DNA of 64,000 nt from Paratinospora sagittata (lineage: Eukaryota; Streptophyta; Magnoliopsida; Ranunculales; Menispermaceae), in the NCBI GenBank assembly GCA_035771175.1, contig CM069610.1, forward strand, positions 19,004,001 through 19,068,000, read 5' to 3'. Under the pieces are notes generated by a model, which was not told the DNA's origin, searched no databases, and saw nothing but the letters and a program-made list of their open reading frames with translations. Positions 34,035-47,463 of the stretch are shown here, one piece after another (within the stretch, counting starts at the first letter, position 1; each line of letters begins with the position of its first letter). Position numbers and translations under genes: made by a program.

Positions 34035-36642
34035 TGTCATGACGCCCCTGACGTAGGCTAACGTCATGACCGGCACAGTGTACTATGCACTGTACATATC
34101 CATATACAGTATACAATACACTGTCAGCCTCAACGGACATTCACAATAATTCTTAAAATTTTTAGAAATTTTGACAGCATCTCCACATGAAATGGACATT
34201 TTACATTTTTCTCTGATATACCACAAATCAAATCATATATATATATATATATATATATAATCATTCCATTCATTCCACAAATCAAATTCTCATATGATAG
34301 ATATATATATGATCATCTCATTTCATCATCACAAGCATTGTATAACCCAAAATATGAAACAAACTATATGATAATATATATATGTAGGATGTGATATATA
34401 TATTCATATGAAAATAAAGAAAATATAATCCATTTTTTTCGCATACACGTACATCAACAAAGTAGGAATTTAAATCACGCATCTACTATCGTGTTTTTCT
34501 TTTTAACTCTGTACCTGAAATATTGAAGGAAATGGAGTTAGCAAACAACAGCTCAGTGAATACATATTTTGATATGACAATCATATGCATTTAAAGAAAC
34601 GTGAAAATTATTTAAAACAATTATTAAACACATGCATCATTCAACAAATATATCATACATGTCGACAACATAAATTTCACGATTTTTCAAGAAAACAATG
34701 CATCAGTTTCCACTAAAACCACAATCTCCCTTCTTCTCGTAATGGAGCGGGTACGAACTCCTTATTATGCACCAATAAGGAGCCTACGCTCGAACCTCAC
34801 ATTACTCAATTTAAAGATCTAAAATCCTTGTTACGATAGTCCTACAGTCAATGAGGTTGCGCAAAATCTCATCCGAGGTTAATTCCTAACGAAATGACAA
34901 CATATTTCATGCTCCAAATGCTAAAATCATTTATAAATGCAAGTCAAAACACAAGGCAATAGCATATACATAACATGCTTAAATTCAAACATTTCATATA
35001 TATAGAATGTCATACAATAACTAAAATCAAGAAATATACTCACAATATAAGACTTTCCAACTGAAATACAATCACCGTCGCTTTTGAATCCAGTTCCAAT
35101 TTAAATCCAACTAACTCAACCTATCACAACCACTCCATAATTCAATTTTATTTATTTATATCTATTTACATATTTAATTTCTCAACTCACTTCAAATCAC
35201 TAATAATAAAGATCAACCTGAAAAATATTATACACATTCTGTGAATTTAGATTCCAACTCAATTTAGGACTAATAAGCAGTTGAAGAAACTACTATCTCG
35301 TTTCTGTGATCAATCTAGATATTTCCACAAGAAAAAATAGTGAAAATAGATTTCCAATTCATATTTCCACTAGTTATCAGTTTTATTTTTTTACTGGAAC
35401 ATATATCAATTTTATTAAAAATATAGTACATTCCTAAAATTATTATGTCCACATCGACACGTGTAAAATTAGTCATACTACCATTCTACTACCTTCAACA
35501 AGTATTTTACTAAGGTTTTACACTTTCGCGAAGGTCACGAAAGTAAATTTTACTCACCAAAACCATATATTTAGTTAGTAAATATATCAAATCATATCCA
35601 AAAATCACAATCTTGGTATCGAAACATCCGAAATTCAGTTCTTTACGATTCTATGGTCTCAAATCGGAGTTTCATTGGATTTCAACTCCATTTTATTCAC
35701 AAAAAATAATCACAGTACTGTTCACATCACTGTTTATTGGAAACATGTATAATTTTTATTAAAATTGTCAAACGATCTCCAAAAATTATGAAATTAGTAT
35801 TGATGGACTCACAACAGTCCATTCTACCATTCTATAGCCTTAAACTGGAGTTCCATCGGATTTTAATATGATTCAAAAGGTCTCCAATATCAAATCTAAC
35901 TTTCAACATCTATACAAATTTTAAATTAACAAATAAATGAAATCTAACCACATATTCGAGGCTTCTACAGTCTAGGAAGTGTTTTTCAACCTTTCGAACA
36001 AATTTTCATTAAAGTCAAGTCAAAACCCAAATTTCAAAAATACCGTAAAACGACTCTCATAACAAAAATTACTCCACTAAAATCTCCATACACTAGTTAA
36101 AGATCAATTTCTCGATGAAAAATAGCGAAGATAGCTTATCGGCACATCAGATTTGGCCACAAAACATCGTTTTTCCTCGTCGCCCCTTTTTTTTCTCTTC
36201 GTGCATGTCTTCTCTTCTTCTAACTTTTCCTCTCTCTTTTTTCTCTTTATTAAGTTAGAAAATGAAACAAAAAGCTTAAAGATAAGCTCCTTTGATTTTT
36301 TTAATGATTCCATGGTCCTTATGCTACATATTAACCAACTCCTCCCATGATTTAATTAATTTAATTCAACTTCATTTCATTACTCCACTCATCTTACCAG
36401 TTAATCCATTAAATCATTTAATCATCAATTCATTTCACATATTTAATTAACCAAACTCATTCAACTAATTAAACTTATATTATTCATTTAATAATTTGAT
36501 TTATTTGCTCATACCCCTTAGATATAACATGTATTTGCATATACGCGTATATTTGGCTTCTGCGTATAAAATATGTATATTATACATCTCGATATACACG
36601 TAATTCAATGTATGTATTTAATTAAAACTATGAGGTGTTACA
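34035..36642 (-). mobile_element. Solo-LTR-like element of 2.6 kb inserted in the Tat element
   Basis: It starts TGTCATGACGCCCC and ends GAGGTGTTACA, with a perfect 5-bp duplication GAGGG at 34030-34034 and 36643-36647. The coding sequence of the host element is continuous in frame across the site when the insertion and one GAGGG copy are disregarded. It contains an (AT)n tract (34235-34259) and the hairpin/CAG module (34515-34562, minus). It has no coding capacity. It is related to 47464-49923 (shared CTAACGTCATGACCGGCAC near the left end). Confidence 0.88.
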
Positions 36643-39600
36643 GAGGGAGTTCGTGAAGAATCCCAACTGTCAGAGGACTCCAAAAGATGACCAAGCTGGG
36701 CCAGTAGGCGAGATCAGAACAGTCTTTGGTGGAGACCATATCGGTACCTCGAATCGAGCTATGAAAGCTTACGTCTGGGAATCCAGGTCGGAAGTCATGA
36801 ACCTTGGGTACCGACCTGAAAAACAAAAGCGGGTCAATTTTGTGATTACCTTCACCGAGGAGGAAGCCCGAGACATACTTCGTCCACACGCTGACGCTTT
36901 AGTAGTCACGATGACCATGGCCAACTACAAAATTCGTCGAATGTTGGTCGACAACGGCAGCTCGACAGATATCCTCTACTGGGCAGCGTTTGAAAAGCTA
37001 GGACTGACCAAGGATCAACTGAGCCCAGTAGATGTCTCTCTGACCACTCGAAACAACATCATGCCAGAAGGACAGATAACCCTACCTGTAAAAGCCGGTG
37101 ACTCAAAGCACGAGGTCACGGTCATGACCAGTTTTTTGGTGGTAAAGTGCCCTACTGTGTACAATGCTATAATAAGACGACCATACCTCAATAACCTGAG
37201 GGCGGTTGTATCAACCTATCATTTGGCTATGAAGTTCCTAGCAGAGCGAGGGGTCGGGGTGGTACGGAGTAGCCAAAAAGAGTCACGAGACTGCTATGTC
37301 ACAACTCTGAAGAAGAAGACGGGACATGAAGAAAGTATCATATCTACAGATGAGCAACTAATGCTTCTAAAGCATCCAGCCAGTACCGATCTCGACCGTA
37401 AGGAAGAGGTGTCAGGGCTCGAACCCCAGGATGAATGGGCTGAGGTGCAGATTGGAGAAGATCCAGCAAGGACCGTCAAAATCGGTATCGGAATAAGCCC
37501 CTCCCTCACTGATCATCTAGCTAGTATCCTACGGGAACACAGAGATATTTTTGCCTGGTCCCCTGAAAACATGCCTGAAATACCAACCAGCATGATGGCA
37601 TACCGGCTGAATGTCGATCCGGAGGCCAAATCGATCTGACAGAAGAGAAGGACTCTCAGTTCCGACCGAGCTCAAGGTCTACGAGAAGAAGTAGACAAGT
37701 TATTAACGGCAGAATCCATCAGAGAAGTACTATACCCAGATTGGTTGGCCAATGTAGTGATGGTAAAAAAACCCAATGGAAAGTGGAGAACATGCGTCGA
37801 CTTCACTGATCTGAAGAAAGTCTGCCCAAAAGATAGTTTTCCACTTCCCCGCATCAACCAACTGGTGGATAGAACTACAGGTCATGAGCTGCTGAGCTTC
37901 ATGGACGCGTATTCAGGGTACAACCAGATTATGCTGAGTCGCAGAGGTGAAAAGAAGACAACCTTCATTACAGACCGAGGTTTGTATTGCTACAAGGTGA
38001 TGTCATTCAGCCTGAAGAATGTTGGGGCTACTTACCAGAGGCTGGTCAACAGCATGTTCGCGGAGAAAATTGAAGTGTACATGGAAGTCTACGTCGACGA
38101 CATGTTGGTCAGAAGTGCAGAAGCGGCAACTCATCCTTCTGACTTGTCAGAAGTGTTCACAATACTGAGAAAGTACCACATGAAACTCAACCCGGCAAAA
38201 TGCAATTTTGGTGTGAGCTCTGGTAAATTTCTGGGATTCTTCATTAATCAGAGAGGAATCGAAGCTAACCCCGACAAGATTCAGGCTATAGTCGACATGC
38301 GGCCACCCCGCACCGTGAAGGAAGTCCAGAGGCTCACTGAGTACGTAGCCGCGTTGATCAGGTTCATTTCTAAGTCCACCGACAGATGCCTTTCGTTCTT
38401 CAAGATGATCAAGAAGAAGGCAGTCGAATGGACCCCGGAATGTGAGAAGGCCTTTCAAGAGCTAAAATCTTACCTAGGTCAGGCTCCTCTGCTCTCAAAA
38501 CCTCTTCATGGAGAACAACTCTTCCTATACCTAGCAGCTTCGGAAGCGGCTGTTAGTTCTGCCCTGGTCAGAGAAGAGCTAGGAAACCAAATGGCGGTGT
38601 ACTACACCAACAAGTCTTTGCTCGACGCAGAGACGAGATATCCTAAGATTGAAAAGTTGGCACTGGCACTCTTTACTTCAACTCAGAAGTTGAGACCCTA
38701 CTTCCAGGCCCACACCATAATCTTTCTCACCAAACACCGGCTGAGACAGGTGCTTTTGAGGCCGGAAACATCCGGATGGTTGACTAAGTGGGCCATCGAG
38801 TTAAGTGAATTCGACATAAAGTACCGACCTCGTACAACTATGAAGGGTCAGGCATTGGCAAATTTTTTGTCTGAGTTGCCTCAGCTAGATCCGCCTACCG
38901 ACCTGTTCCCTGAAGAAGCCTGGACGTTGTTTGTCAACAGCTCTTCCTGCAAGCAGGAATGTGGCGCTGGAATAGTTCTCATCTCCTCCAGAGATGAAAA
39001 ACATATGTGTGCTCTTTGCTTCGGTTTCCCAGCATCTAATAACGAAGTATAGTACGAAACACTTTCGGCAGGCCAACGACACGCTCTCAGTTGGGGGTGA
39101 ACAAACTGCTAGTCCATTGTGATTCTCAGCTCTTCGCGGGGCAAGTCACATCGGAGTATCAGGCCAAGGATGACAGAATGCAAGCATATCTGCAAGAAGC
39201 CCTGGCCTTACTAGGAAAGTTCAAAGAGTACGAACTGACGCAGGTGCCGAGAACAGAAAATACCTTGGTCGATGTCCTTTCAAAGCTAGCCTCTTCCTTA
39301 GAGGCCGAGCTGATGATCCAGATTTTGGTTGAATTCTAACCAGAAAGAAGTATTAGAAAAATGGGTACCGACCAACTGGTCGGCAGCCTCTGCCAAGACC
39401 CATCATGGATGGACCCAATTCAAGATTTCATACGAGATGGGAACCTCCCCGAGGACAGAGTCAAAGCAAGAAAGGTGCAGAGACAAGCTGCAAGATATTC
39501 CATAATAGACGATCGGCTCTACAAGTGTAGCTTTACTATGCCTTATTTAAGATGCCTGCGGGAAGAGCAAACACTACTAGTTCAAGAGGAAATTCATGCA

Positions 39601-40641
39601 GGCGTATGTGGCAACCATTCTAGCGGAAAGACTCTCGCGTACAAGGTTCTTCGCCAGGGTTATTATTGGCCAACAATCCACAAGGACACTATAAGGATAA
39701 CTCAGAAGTGCGACAGTTGTCAGAATCATGGAACCGACATCCGAGCCCCAGCGGAGAATCTCTCTCTGATCCAGAGCCCATGGCCTTTTGCTCAATGGGG
39801 GGTGGATCTGATAGGACCCCTACCGACCTGCAAAGGTCAGGTCAAGTTTGTAATTGTTGCTTTTGACTACTTCACCAAGTGGGCAGAGGCCGAACTATTA
39901 GCAAAGATTACTGAGCAGAAGACCACGCGTTTCATCTGGCAGTCGATTGTGTGCCATTTTGGTGTCCCGTACGCCATCATCTCTGATAACGGCAAATAAT
40001 TCGACAACACAAGGTTCCGGTCATTTTGTGATGATCTTGGTATTTGACACTTTTTTTCTACTCCAGCCCACCCTCAAGCCAATGGTCAGGTAGAAGTCGT
40101 GAACAAGATTATTAAGCACACATTGAAGGCTAGGCTCGAGGAAAAGAAGGGAATGTGGGCTGAAGATATGCCTCAAGTCCTCTGGTCATACCGCACCACC
40201 TCCCGAACAACGACAGAAAAAAACACCATTCTCCCTAGCATTCGAAATGACGATCGTCATACCAGTGGAGATCGGTATACCGACCTTGAGGACCTCCTTC
40301 TTCGATGAAGATATGAACATGAAGGCCCAGCGTACTGATCTAGATCTACTTGAAGAAAGAAGAGAACAGGCACAGCTCAAGCTAACGACATATCAACAGA
40401 CGATCTAGAAGTACTACAACGCCAAGGTGAAGCATAAGAGCTTCAAAGTTGGTGACTTACTCCTAAGGAAGGTCATGCTGAACACACGTGAGCCTAGAGC
40501 AAGCGCCCTCGGTCCCAACTAGGAAGGGCCCTACAAGATCACTGCAGTACTTCGCACGGGGGCATACAAACTCAAAGATCTGACAGGAAGAAGAATTCCT
40601 AAGCCTTGGAATGCAGAGCACCTCAAGAAGTACTACCGGTA
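36643..40641 (+). pseudogene. Tat pol: protease, RT, RNase H, second RNase H, integrase; several stops
   Basis: Protease: MLVDNGSSTDILY (about 36941-36980). A stop at about 37637 separates it from reverse transcriptase (37745 on) with MDAYSGYNQI and YVDD (38090-38101). RNase H of the RT follows (YYTNKSLLDAETRYPKIEKL), then a second RNase H starting WTLFVNSSSCKQECGAG, where the usual catalytic Asp is Asn. A stop lies near 39050. Integrase from 39361 has the H-H-C-C finger (EIHAGVCGNH...CDSCQNHG), GVDLIGPLP and ISDNGK with a stop right after it (39997-39999); further stops lie near 40408 and 40522. The product would not be made as one protein. Confidence 0.88.
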
Positions 40642-41399
40642 GGCATTAGTAGTAGCAATAGTAGCTCAGTAGTTATGTTCTAGTATTTTCCGAGGTGTTG
40701 GTTACCTCTAGCTTTATTTTTTTAGATTTCTACAAGTGTTTATTCGAGACTTTTCTACAATAAGCAAGAGGTTTTGTTCAACAAATCTACGTCTACGATC
40801 TACAATTAAAAGTGTTTTGAGACTACTGACCAGATCGAAAGCCACCGAGAAGGAGGTCCCGACCCTAGAATGCCTTGAGGGTACCAAGCTTTAGCTATGT
40901 ACCTACCAAGAAGACGACTACGATCAAGAGTGCCTTGGGGTAGTGCCCCAGAAGAGCAGATACTACCGAGAAGATGGATCATTGACCCTTAAAGTGCCTT
41001 GGAGCGACAATCAAACCGCTAATGAGAAGAGAACCTAAAGGCTCAGAATGCAGTGAAAGATCGAATGTTATCTACCAATTTCACAACTCAAAGAACACGT
41101 GAAGAAATCAAGTAAAGAGATCGACAATCATCTACAACTTACCGACCTCATGACCTAGCAAACACTTAGAGAAGGCAAAATAAAGAAATCGGCACGAAAC
41201 CACAACTTACCGACCTCATCACGCGACAAATACTTTGGAAAATAGCTAAGTACAAATTCATAGTGCTAGGAAGTCAGGTCAGAACAAAAACAGAAATTTC
41301 ATTAAGATTGAAGCAGCATACAGGGAGGAACAGGGAAGGTAAAATCATTAAGGCACGCAGGTCCATTACAAAATACACAACCGAGACTAAAGAAACCCT

Positions 41400-43170
41400 T
41401 TACGACCCCAGACCAGTAGAACTGTGCAGGATCTCCCTCAGACTGACCGGCTCATTTTCGTCGTCACCTCGGTGTGTCTCCTCCACAGAGTCGACAGTTT
41501 GAGGCTGCTCATATGATGTCCCCGGAGCTGTGGGGGTAGCACCAATTAGTGGCTGCTCGGATGATATCTCCGAAGTTGTACGGGTAGCACCCTGGTCGAC
41601 ACGAATGTCTTCAGCCCCGACCTTCTTCTCTATCACTCCTACTCCAGTTGCCGAGCTGGCCCACTTCTCGAAGCTCTTTCAGTCTATCGAGTCACCAAAA
41701 AACTCATCCAGATCCACTCGGTACACAGTCACCGCCTCGACGCAAGCCTTATCCAATCGGGCTTGGCAGAGTTCCTCAACCCTGGCCTCAACAGTGGCCT
41801 GGAACTGAGCCCGGTTCCTGGTCAGCTCGTCCTGGATTGACTCCACTTCAATCTCTTTGGCTTTAGCTGCTCCTTTAGCTTTTTAATCTCGGCATCCCAA
41901 GCCACAACCTTGGATTCCCAGATCACAGAGGTTGTCTGGGCATCCTTTACCACCTCTTGAAACTTGGTGTAGTGACTTTTGATGCGGCAGAGGTTATACA
42001 CATTATGAGTAGCAGCCTGCAAAGCCAAAAAGTACAAAGTCAGAAACTACAGAGAAAGACGACGTAGGCAACAAAGTGGATTAATAAGCAAACTTACCTC
42101 CACCGACTTAATGAAGGCATCGGCCATGCTTTCAAACATGTCCTCGTCCTTTATCGTGATGGAGAAGGCATTGGGGACACCGACCTGATAGTTGTCAATG
42201 TTCAGGTTGATGTCCCCAATCTTAGTTGTAAAGCGCTCGACCTCACCAAATCTCGCTTTCTTGGCAGCCCCCTGGTCGGTAGGGGCAGGGGATTTCGACT
42301 TGGCGGCTATTGACCTTGTGTCCCGGACAAGTGAACGAATCTAATCGGCAGCCGGAGCTTCCCCTTATAAGCCAGGGTCTTCTTCGAGGCGCTACTAGAA
42401 GATCTCACTGCCGACCCCTGGGCGACAGTTGATCATTCAACATACTGACTAGCAACAGCTCTCTTTGGGGCCATCTTTTCTGGCTTATCTGTTTTCTTCT
42501 TCTTTCTTTTTTTGACGGAAGATTCGGGAGCAGAAAAACCTACATCACAGGCATAACATTTCAGCTCGGAACTTTAAAAATTGATCGATATAAAAAATCA
42601 AAATGTTCCTAGGTAAGTTTACGTCCTGAGAAGACTTTCTTCTCTTTGATAATACCAGCTCGGTATAGCCTCTCGGGAGTAAGAATTATTTTGTACTGCC
42701 GATCTACAAAGGGGAGCTAATAGATTTTGTCAATGGGAGATAAGTCAAATCCTTTTTCCCTGCTCGATTTATCCCAAGTACCTGTCAAGAATGATGAAAA
42801 ATATGAGTCTCTACCGAGCAAGAACAAGATGAGAAATAAAGATAAAGGATGAAGGGAAGCTCGGTACCTTATTTCCTAAAAGTGGTCGGTACGCAAGCTT
42901 CCTCCGCCCAAGGCCCCGAAACAAAAAACCATTTGTTTTTCCATGATTTATTGGAAGTGGGGTTCTCGGTGATCAGGGGTTGGCGTTCCTCGACACCCTG
43001 ATGAGTCGACACATAATACCACCCGCTGCATCTCGGGTGGGACTTTAGTCAGTATACGAGGGCAAAGTCTTGAAAATCAAATTCTAGCCACTTTTTCTCC
43101 TTCCAGAGCACAAGGCAGCTCAGAATGACCCTCCGCACATTGTGGTTGAGCTGAGTAGTGGCAACCTTGA
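41400..43170 (-). pseudogene. Antisense ORF region of the Tat element (gypsy-type transposon domain)
   Basis: On the strand opposite to gag-pol, downstream of integrase, a broken reading frame runs from about 43170 leftward. It contains WYYVSTHQGVEERQPLITEN and NKSWKNKWFFVSGPWAEEA (about 43020-42890), which resemble the plant 'putative gypsy type transposon' domain. Further on is a helical, Glu/Lys-rich stretch (RIKSHYTKFQEVVKDAQTTS..., 42037-41822) and a Thr/Glu-rich end (41636-41400). Grande/Retand-like members of the Tat lineage are known to carry such an antisense ORF. Its function is unknown. Confidence 0.6.
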
Positions 43171-43199
43171 TATGACCGAGCATGCGATATAAGGGTAAC

Positions 43200-43798
43200 T
43201 GTTGGACCATATACCAAGCACAAAACAACACAGCCATGTTATTTTTACCCAGTAAGACCTAACACATGCAACATTTGTCAGGTCTATGTACCGACCTGTT
43301 CTGGACAAAGAATACGGATCTGGTCAATACTACCACCCAGATCATTCCCAATGTTTTCTAGGTACTTACACCATATCATGGATTACCGAACATCATATAC
43401 CGAGCACAGGACAGACCATGCGTTCGGTATCAAGTAGATAGAATGAGAGACTACAAATCGGCATATCGACCTGTAGAGATCTCCGACTTTGAAAGGGATG
43501 ACGACAGAATGCCCGGTCAGGTAGGGATAAGGCGTGATCCCCTGGGATAAGTTCAGGATATACTCCTAACTTGACTTTGATAAGGCCTGAAGCTCTACTA
43601 GTTCGACTAAGAGACTAATAAGTCATCCTAATCCTACAAAGATCGAACCACATATTCCTAGTTCGACCAGGAATCAAACATGCTCTCCTAGCAGGATTTG
43701 GATCTCGGATTCTACAACAACACTATTACAAGGCCAAAAACCTCAAGCCCTCTCTATAAAAAGACCATAACCCCTAAGGGGGAGGTAAGAAACTTTAA
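43200..43798 (+). repeat. 3' LTR of the Tat element, truncated
   Basis: It matches 31740-32320 with small insertions (an extra stretch near 43250-43278) and stops after GAAACTTTAA. The last 200 or so bases found in the 5' LTR are missing. MULE-like sequence begins immediately after. Confidence 0.85.
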
Positions 43799-43810
43799 TT
43801 ACTGATGCGA

Positions 43811-44330
43811 TTAATAAAAAAGGATTTCATCAGTTAGCATGGTGACCAATGGTGTACTTTGATATATATCTTCACTGTTAAGGTTGATAGCCTTATAATG
43901 ACTTGGTGTGCACTGAGTCTTGAATTTAGGAGATAGTTCATTGCTAGTTAAACATCTAGATTTGGAATTTAAGCACCCATCAACATATGAATCCAGAGAT
44001 TCGTAAGGGACGCCCTCAATGATCACACATAAGGGTGTAATTGATTCACTTGACTGGTTAAATCAGATGAATAATTGCATGTCCTTATCATTGCGAATGT
44101 TTAACATAATTGCTCTACAAGACATCTTGTGTCCATATGCAACACGATATGATGCAAATTGATATTCAATCTAAAAAAAACACGAACAATTTCTACAAGT
44201 TGTTTGAAAGTGAAATCTATCAGCAACATTAGTACTTCAACATGTTTTGTAAACAAATAACATTTATCCACCCCTTTGCTGACCCATTCTCCTCCATGTT
44301 GGACAAAAGGGGTCACAATTCCTGCTCAAA
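43811..44330 (-). pseudogene. MULE (MuDR-type) transposase N-terminal remnant
   Basis: On the minus strand the reading starts near 44316 with PFVQHGGEWVSKG, then FKQLVEIVRVFFRLNINLHH, the usual N-terminal region of plant MuDR transposases. After stops it resumes as SESITPLCVIIEGVPYESLD. The catalytic DDE region and SWIM finger are missing. It lies between the truncated Tat LTR and the 289-bp tandem array. Confidence 0.55.
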
Positions 44331-44844
44331 AATACTCATTTAAATAGATTTAAGATATATTTACTTTTAAATAAACTGTAAATAAATAATACGGGTTGAT
44401 ATTCGTTGATATGTTTGATATACTATCAACGTGATAGTTGATTGATATATCAAACAGTCGTTGAGATATCATGAACAAATGCATAACAGAAAAAGGGTAA
44501 AATAAACCATAATGTCATATATTTGCTCACTTAATCTTGTAGATTATATGCATAATATATCTTTGAGGTAACATGTAATTTAACCATTTACCTTCATTAT
44601 TGATTTCAAAAACATCAAAAGTATTCGTTTAAACAGATTTAAGATATATTTAGATAGATTGTATATAAATAGTACTGATTGATATTTATTTATATGTTTG
44701 ATATACTATCAACGTAATAGTTAATTGATATATCAAACAAATGTTGAGATATCGACTGCATGAACTGATGCATAACATAACAAGGGTCAAATAAATCATA
44801 ATGTCATATATTTGTTTAGTCAATCTTATAGATTACATGCATAA

Positions 44845-46348
44845 TGTAGCACATGTACCTATGAATGACGTCATTTTGACCCGTAGAGTACCCGTATACA
44901 TATGTGTATACGTATTTGATGCTCAACACACGTAGGTTCGAGTGTCTTTGCATGCTTTTTATGTTATTTAGAGTGAGCGTTAAGTTTCAAAATGATTGAA
45001 GACCCGTTCGACGTCGAAACATGTCGAGAACGGTGTTTTGGATCAGTGGAGCTCGCTCCATGGAGGACAAAATTTCTGTCACCGATTACATCAATGGATT
45101 GATCTCCTAGATCCGAGGTCCGATTTAACTGAAATATTTTCAGCTTATTCTCCTCTGATAGATCTTCATTATGAACGGTGAAGATCTTGATCGGAGTTGT
45201 CTACTGTGGGATATAAGACTCCAAACACTGTTTCTTGAATTTGAGGATTTTCTTTCGTAGTTTTGATCAAACGGCTGGATCACACAATCCCACCGTGGAT
45301 TGAGCTAAAATTTTACTAGAAGGTTGCTAACTGACTCATAAAACTTTATAACGGTTAAGATGTTAAGTTGGTGAGTATTTTGCAAGAAATAGATTATCTA
45401 AGTGCAAGTAATTGCAGCAAAAAAATCTATTTTTTGGCAGTTTTTCATATGAGCCCAACTTCCAAGTCCATCAAAACACCTTGAAAACAACCCAAATCAT
45501 GCTTTAATAATCTCATGAACCAACCTATAAAAATCCAAACCGAAATAATGCAAAAACACTAAAACTTGACAAAACTATCAAATAACCAAATTTACGATAA
45601 ACTAACTTAATATATGAACTAAATGCCATAAAACACACCTAAAACATGCTCTAAAACATATACTAAATTCCTACTTATCAATTGTCCTGGTGATGTGTAC
45701 TTTGGCTCATAGGGTCTTGCTTTTTCCGCTTAAAGAACTAGAACTCATGAGATCTCTTAATTGTTGCTCATTATTATTTGGGACACTCAACTTATGGTTG
45801 TCCAGTTGTTGTGTGCTTTGGACCATAAGGTCAGGTTGTCGCCACTGGATGCTTGATTGTACTTGTTGTGGTGTAACTTGCTTGACGATTATTGTTCTGT
45901 ATTTATTATTGTTTAAATAAGCTATGTTAACATTCTTGATCCACTGAGCTTTGTGCTCACCCCGTTGCTAATTTTTCTAGAATGGGTTAGGATGGACTTG
46001 TTCAGGGGTCGACTGCCAACCCTCTCTCACCTAGGGACTTATATTTTTTTTTTCCAGCAGGTCCCTACTAGAAGCGATGGAGTCCACCTCATCCTTTTTT
46101 TGGTCTTTTTGTTTTCTTTCTTTTTAGGGACATAGTTTCTTACCCTTCTGTTTTGTATTCCGCACGAAAACGTAATATTTAACACCTTTTAGAAGGACCT
46201 CTTATATATAAAAATATATATCTTTTGCTTCAAAAATGGCTCTTGGATATTTGTATTTCTTTGTACATTACATATTGCCACACCTCATCTTGTGGGCGTT
46301 GAATTTTTGGTGTGTATGGCCTGCCAAGCATACCAGCGGGGTGTGACA
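44845..46348 (+). repeat. Left LTR-like copy
   Basis: TGTAGCAC...GGGGTGTGACA, about 1.5 kb. It shares GAATGACGTCATTTT, GTACCCGTATAC and the CATGGAGGACAAAATTT block with the copy starting at 46391. It contains the hairpin/CAG module at 45941-45980. Confidence 0.6.
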
Positions 46349-47463
46349 TTCTCAACTTCATAGGTGTGAGACAACCTTCACAACACTCAATGTAGCACCC
46401 GTACCTTTGAATGACGTCATTTTACCCATAAAGTACCCGTATACGTATTTGTATATGTATGCGTATGCATATTTGATGCTTGACGCACGTAGGTTCAAGT
46501 GTATTTGAATGCTTTTATGTTATCTAGAGTGCACGTGAAGTTTCGGAATGATTGGAGACCCGTTCGACGCCGAAACATGTCGAGAACGGTGTTTTGGATC
46601 AATGGAGCTTGCTCCATGGAGGACAAAATTTATGTCACCGATTACATCAATGGATTGATCTCCTATATCCGTGGTCCGATTGAGCTAAAATTTTGTTAGC
46701 TTATTCTCCTATGATAGATCTTCATTATGAACGGTGAAGATCTTGATAGGAGTTTTCTACTATGAGATATAACACTCAAAACACTGTTTCTCGGATTTGC
46801 GGATTTTCTTGCGTAGTTTTGATCAAACGGTTTGATCTCGCAATCCCACCGTTGGATTGAGCTAAAATTTTACCAGAAGGTAGGTAACTGACTCATACAA
46901 TGTTTTAAAGGTTACGAGGTTAAGCTGGTAAGTATTTTTTAAGAAAGAGATTATCTAAGTGCAAGTAATTACAACAGAAAAATCTATTTTTTGGCGATTT
47001 TTCATGTGGGCCCAAATTTTTTCTATAAAAGCAACCACGCTCTAATTTTCGGCACAGTTGCTCATTTTTCACTTTGAAGAGAGGGAAAGGAGCTTGGATA
47101 AGAGGAAAAGAAGGGGATAGGAGAAATGAGAGAGAAAGGCTAGGGTTTGGTGCATTTTTGCCCAAAATCCCTCCAAGGTATATCATTCTCTCTCATTTTC
47201 TTCATTCTATCTCTTTCATGTGTGTTTGCAAGTTTTATTTTGACCTAAGGTTTGTATGAATTCCGGATTTTGTGGGTTCTTGACCTAGGGTTTACATGTT
47301 TTAGCTATTTTATGTTTGTTTATGATGTTAGAGATCTTCCCTAACCTAGAAAAACCCATATTGATGTGTTCTACCCATGAATCCCCAAATTTGTGGAGGG
47401 TGTTGAGAAAATACATCTTGGAGTTAGAGTTTGCATGTTATGTATGTTTAATTAGAGACCATT

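Larger units (their letters stand above)
31740..43798 (+). mobile_element. Ty3/gypsy retrotransposon of the Tat lineage, split and truncated
   Basis: A 5' LTR (31740-32537) and a truncated 3' LTR (43200-43798) both begin TGTTGGACCATATACC. Between them are a primer-binding-type TGGTGCCATCTGTGGGG, gag, protease, reverse transcriptase, two RNase H-like regions, integrase and, downstream of integrase, an antisense coding region. The second RNase H and the downstream antisense region are marks of the Tat lineage. A 2.6-kb solo LTR (34035-36642) interrupts the gag-protease linker. Several stops show the copy is dead. The 3' LTR lacks its last 200 or so bases, so no target duplication can be read. 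Confidence 0.9.
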
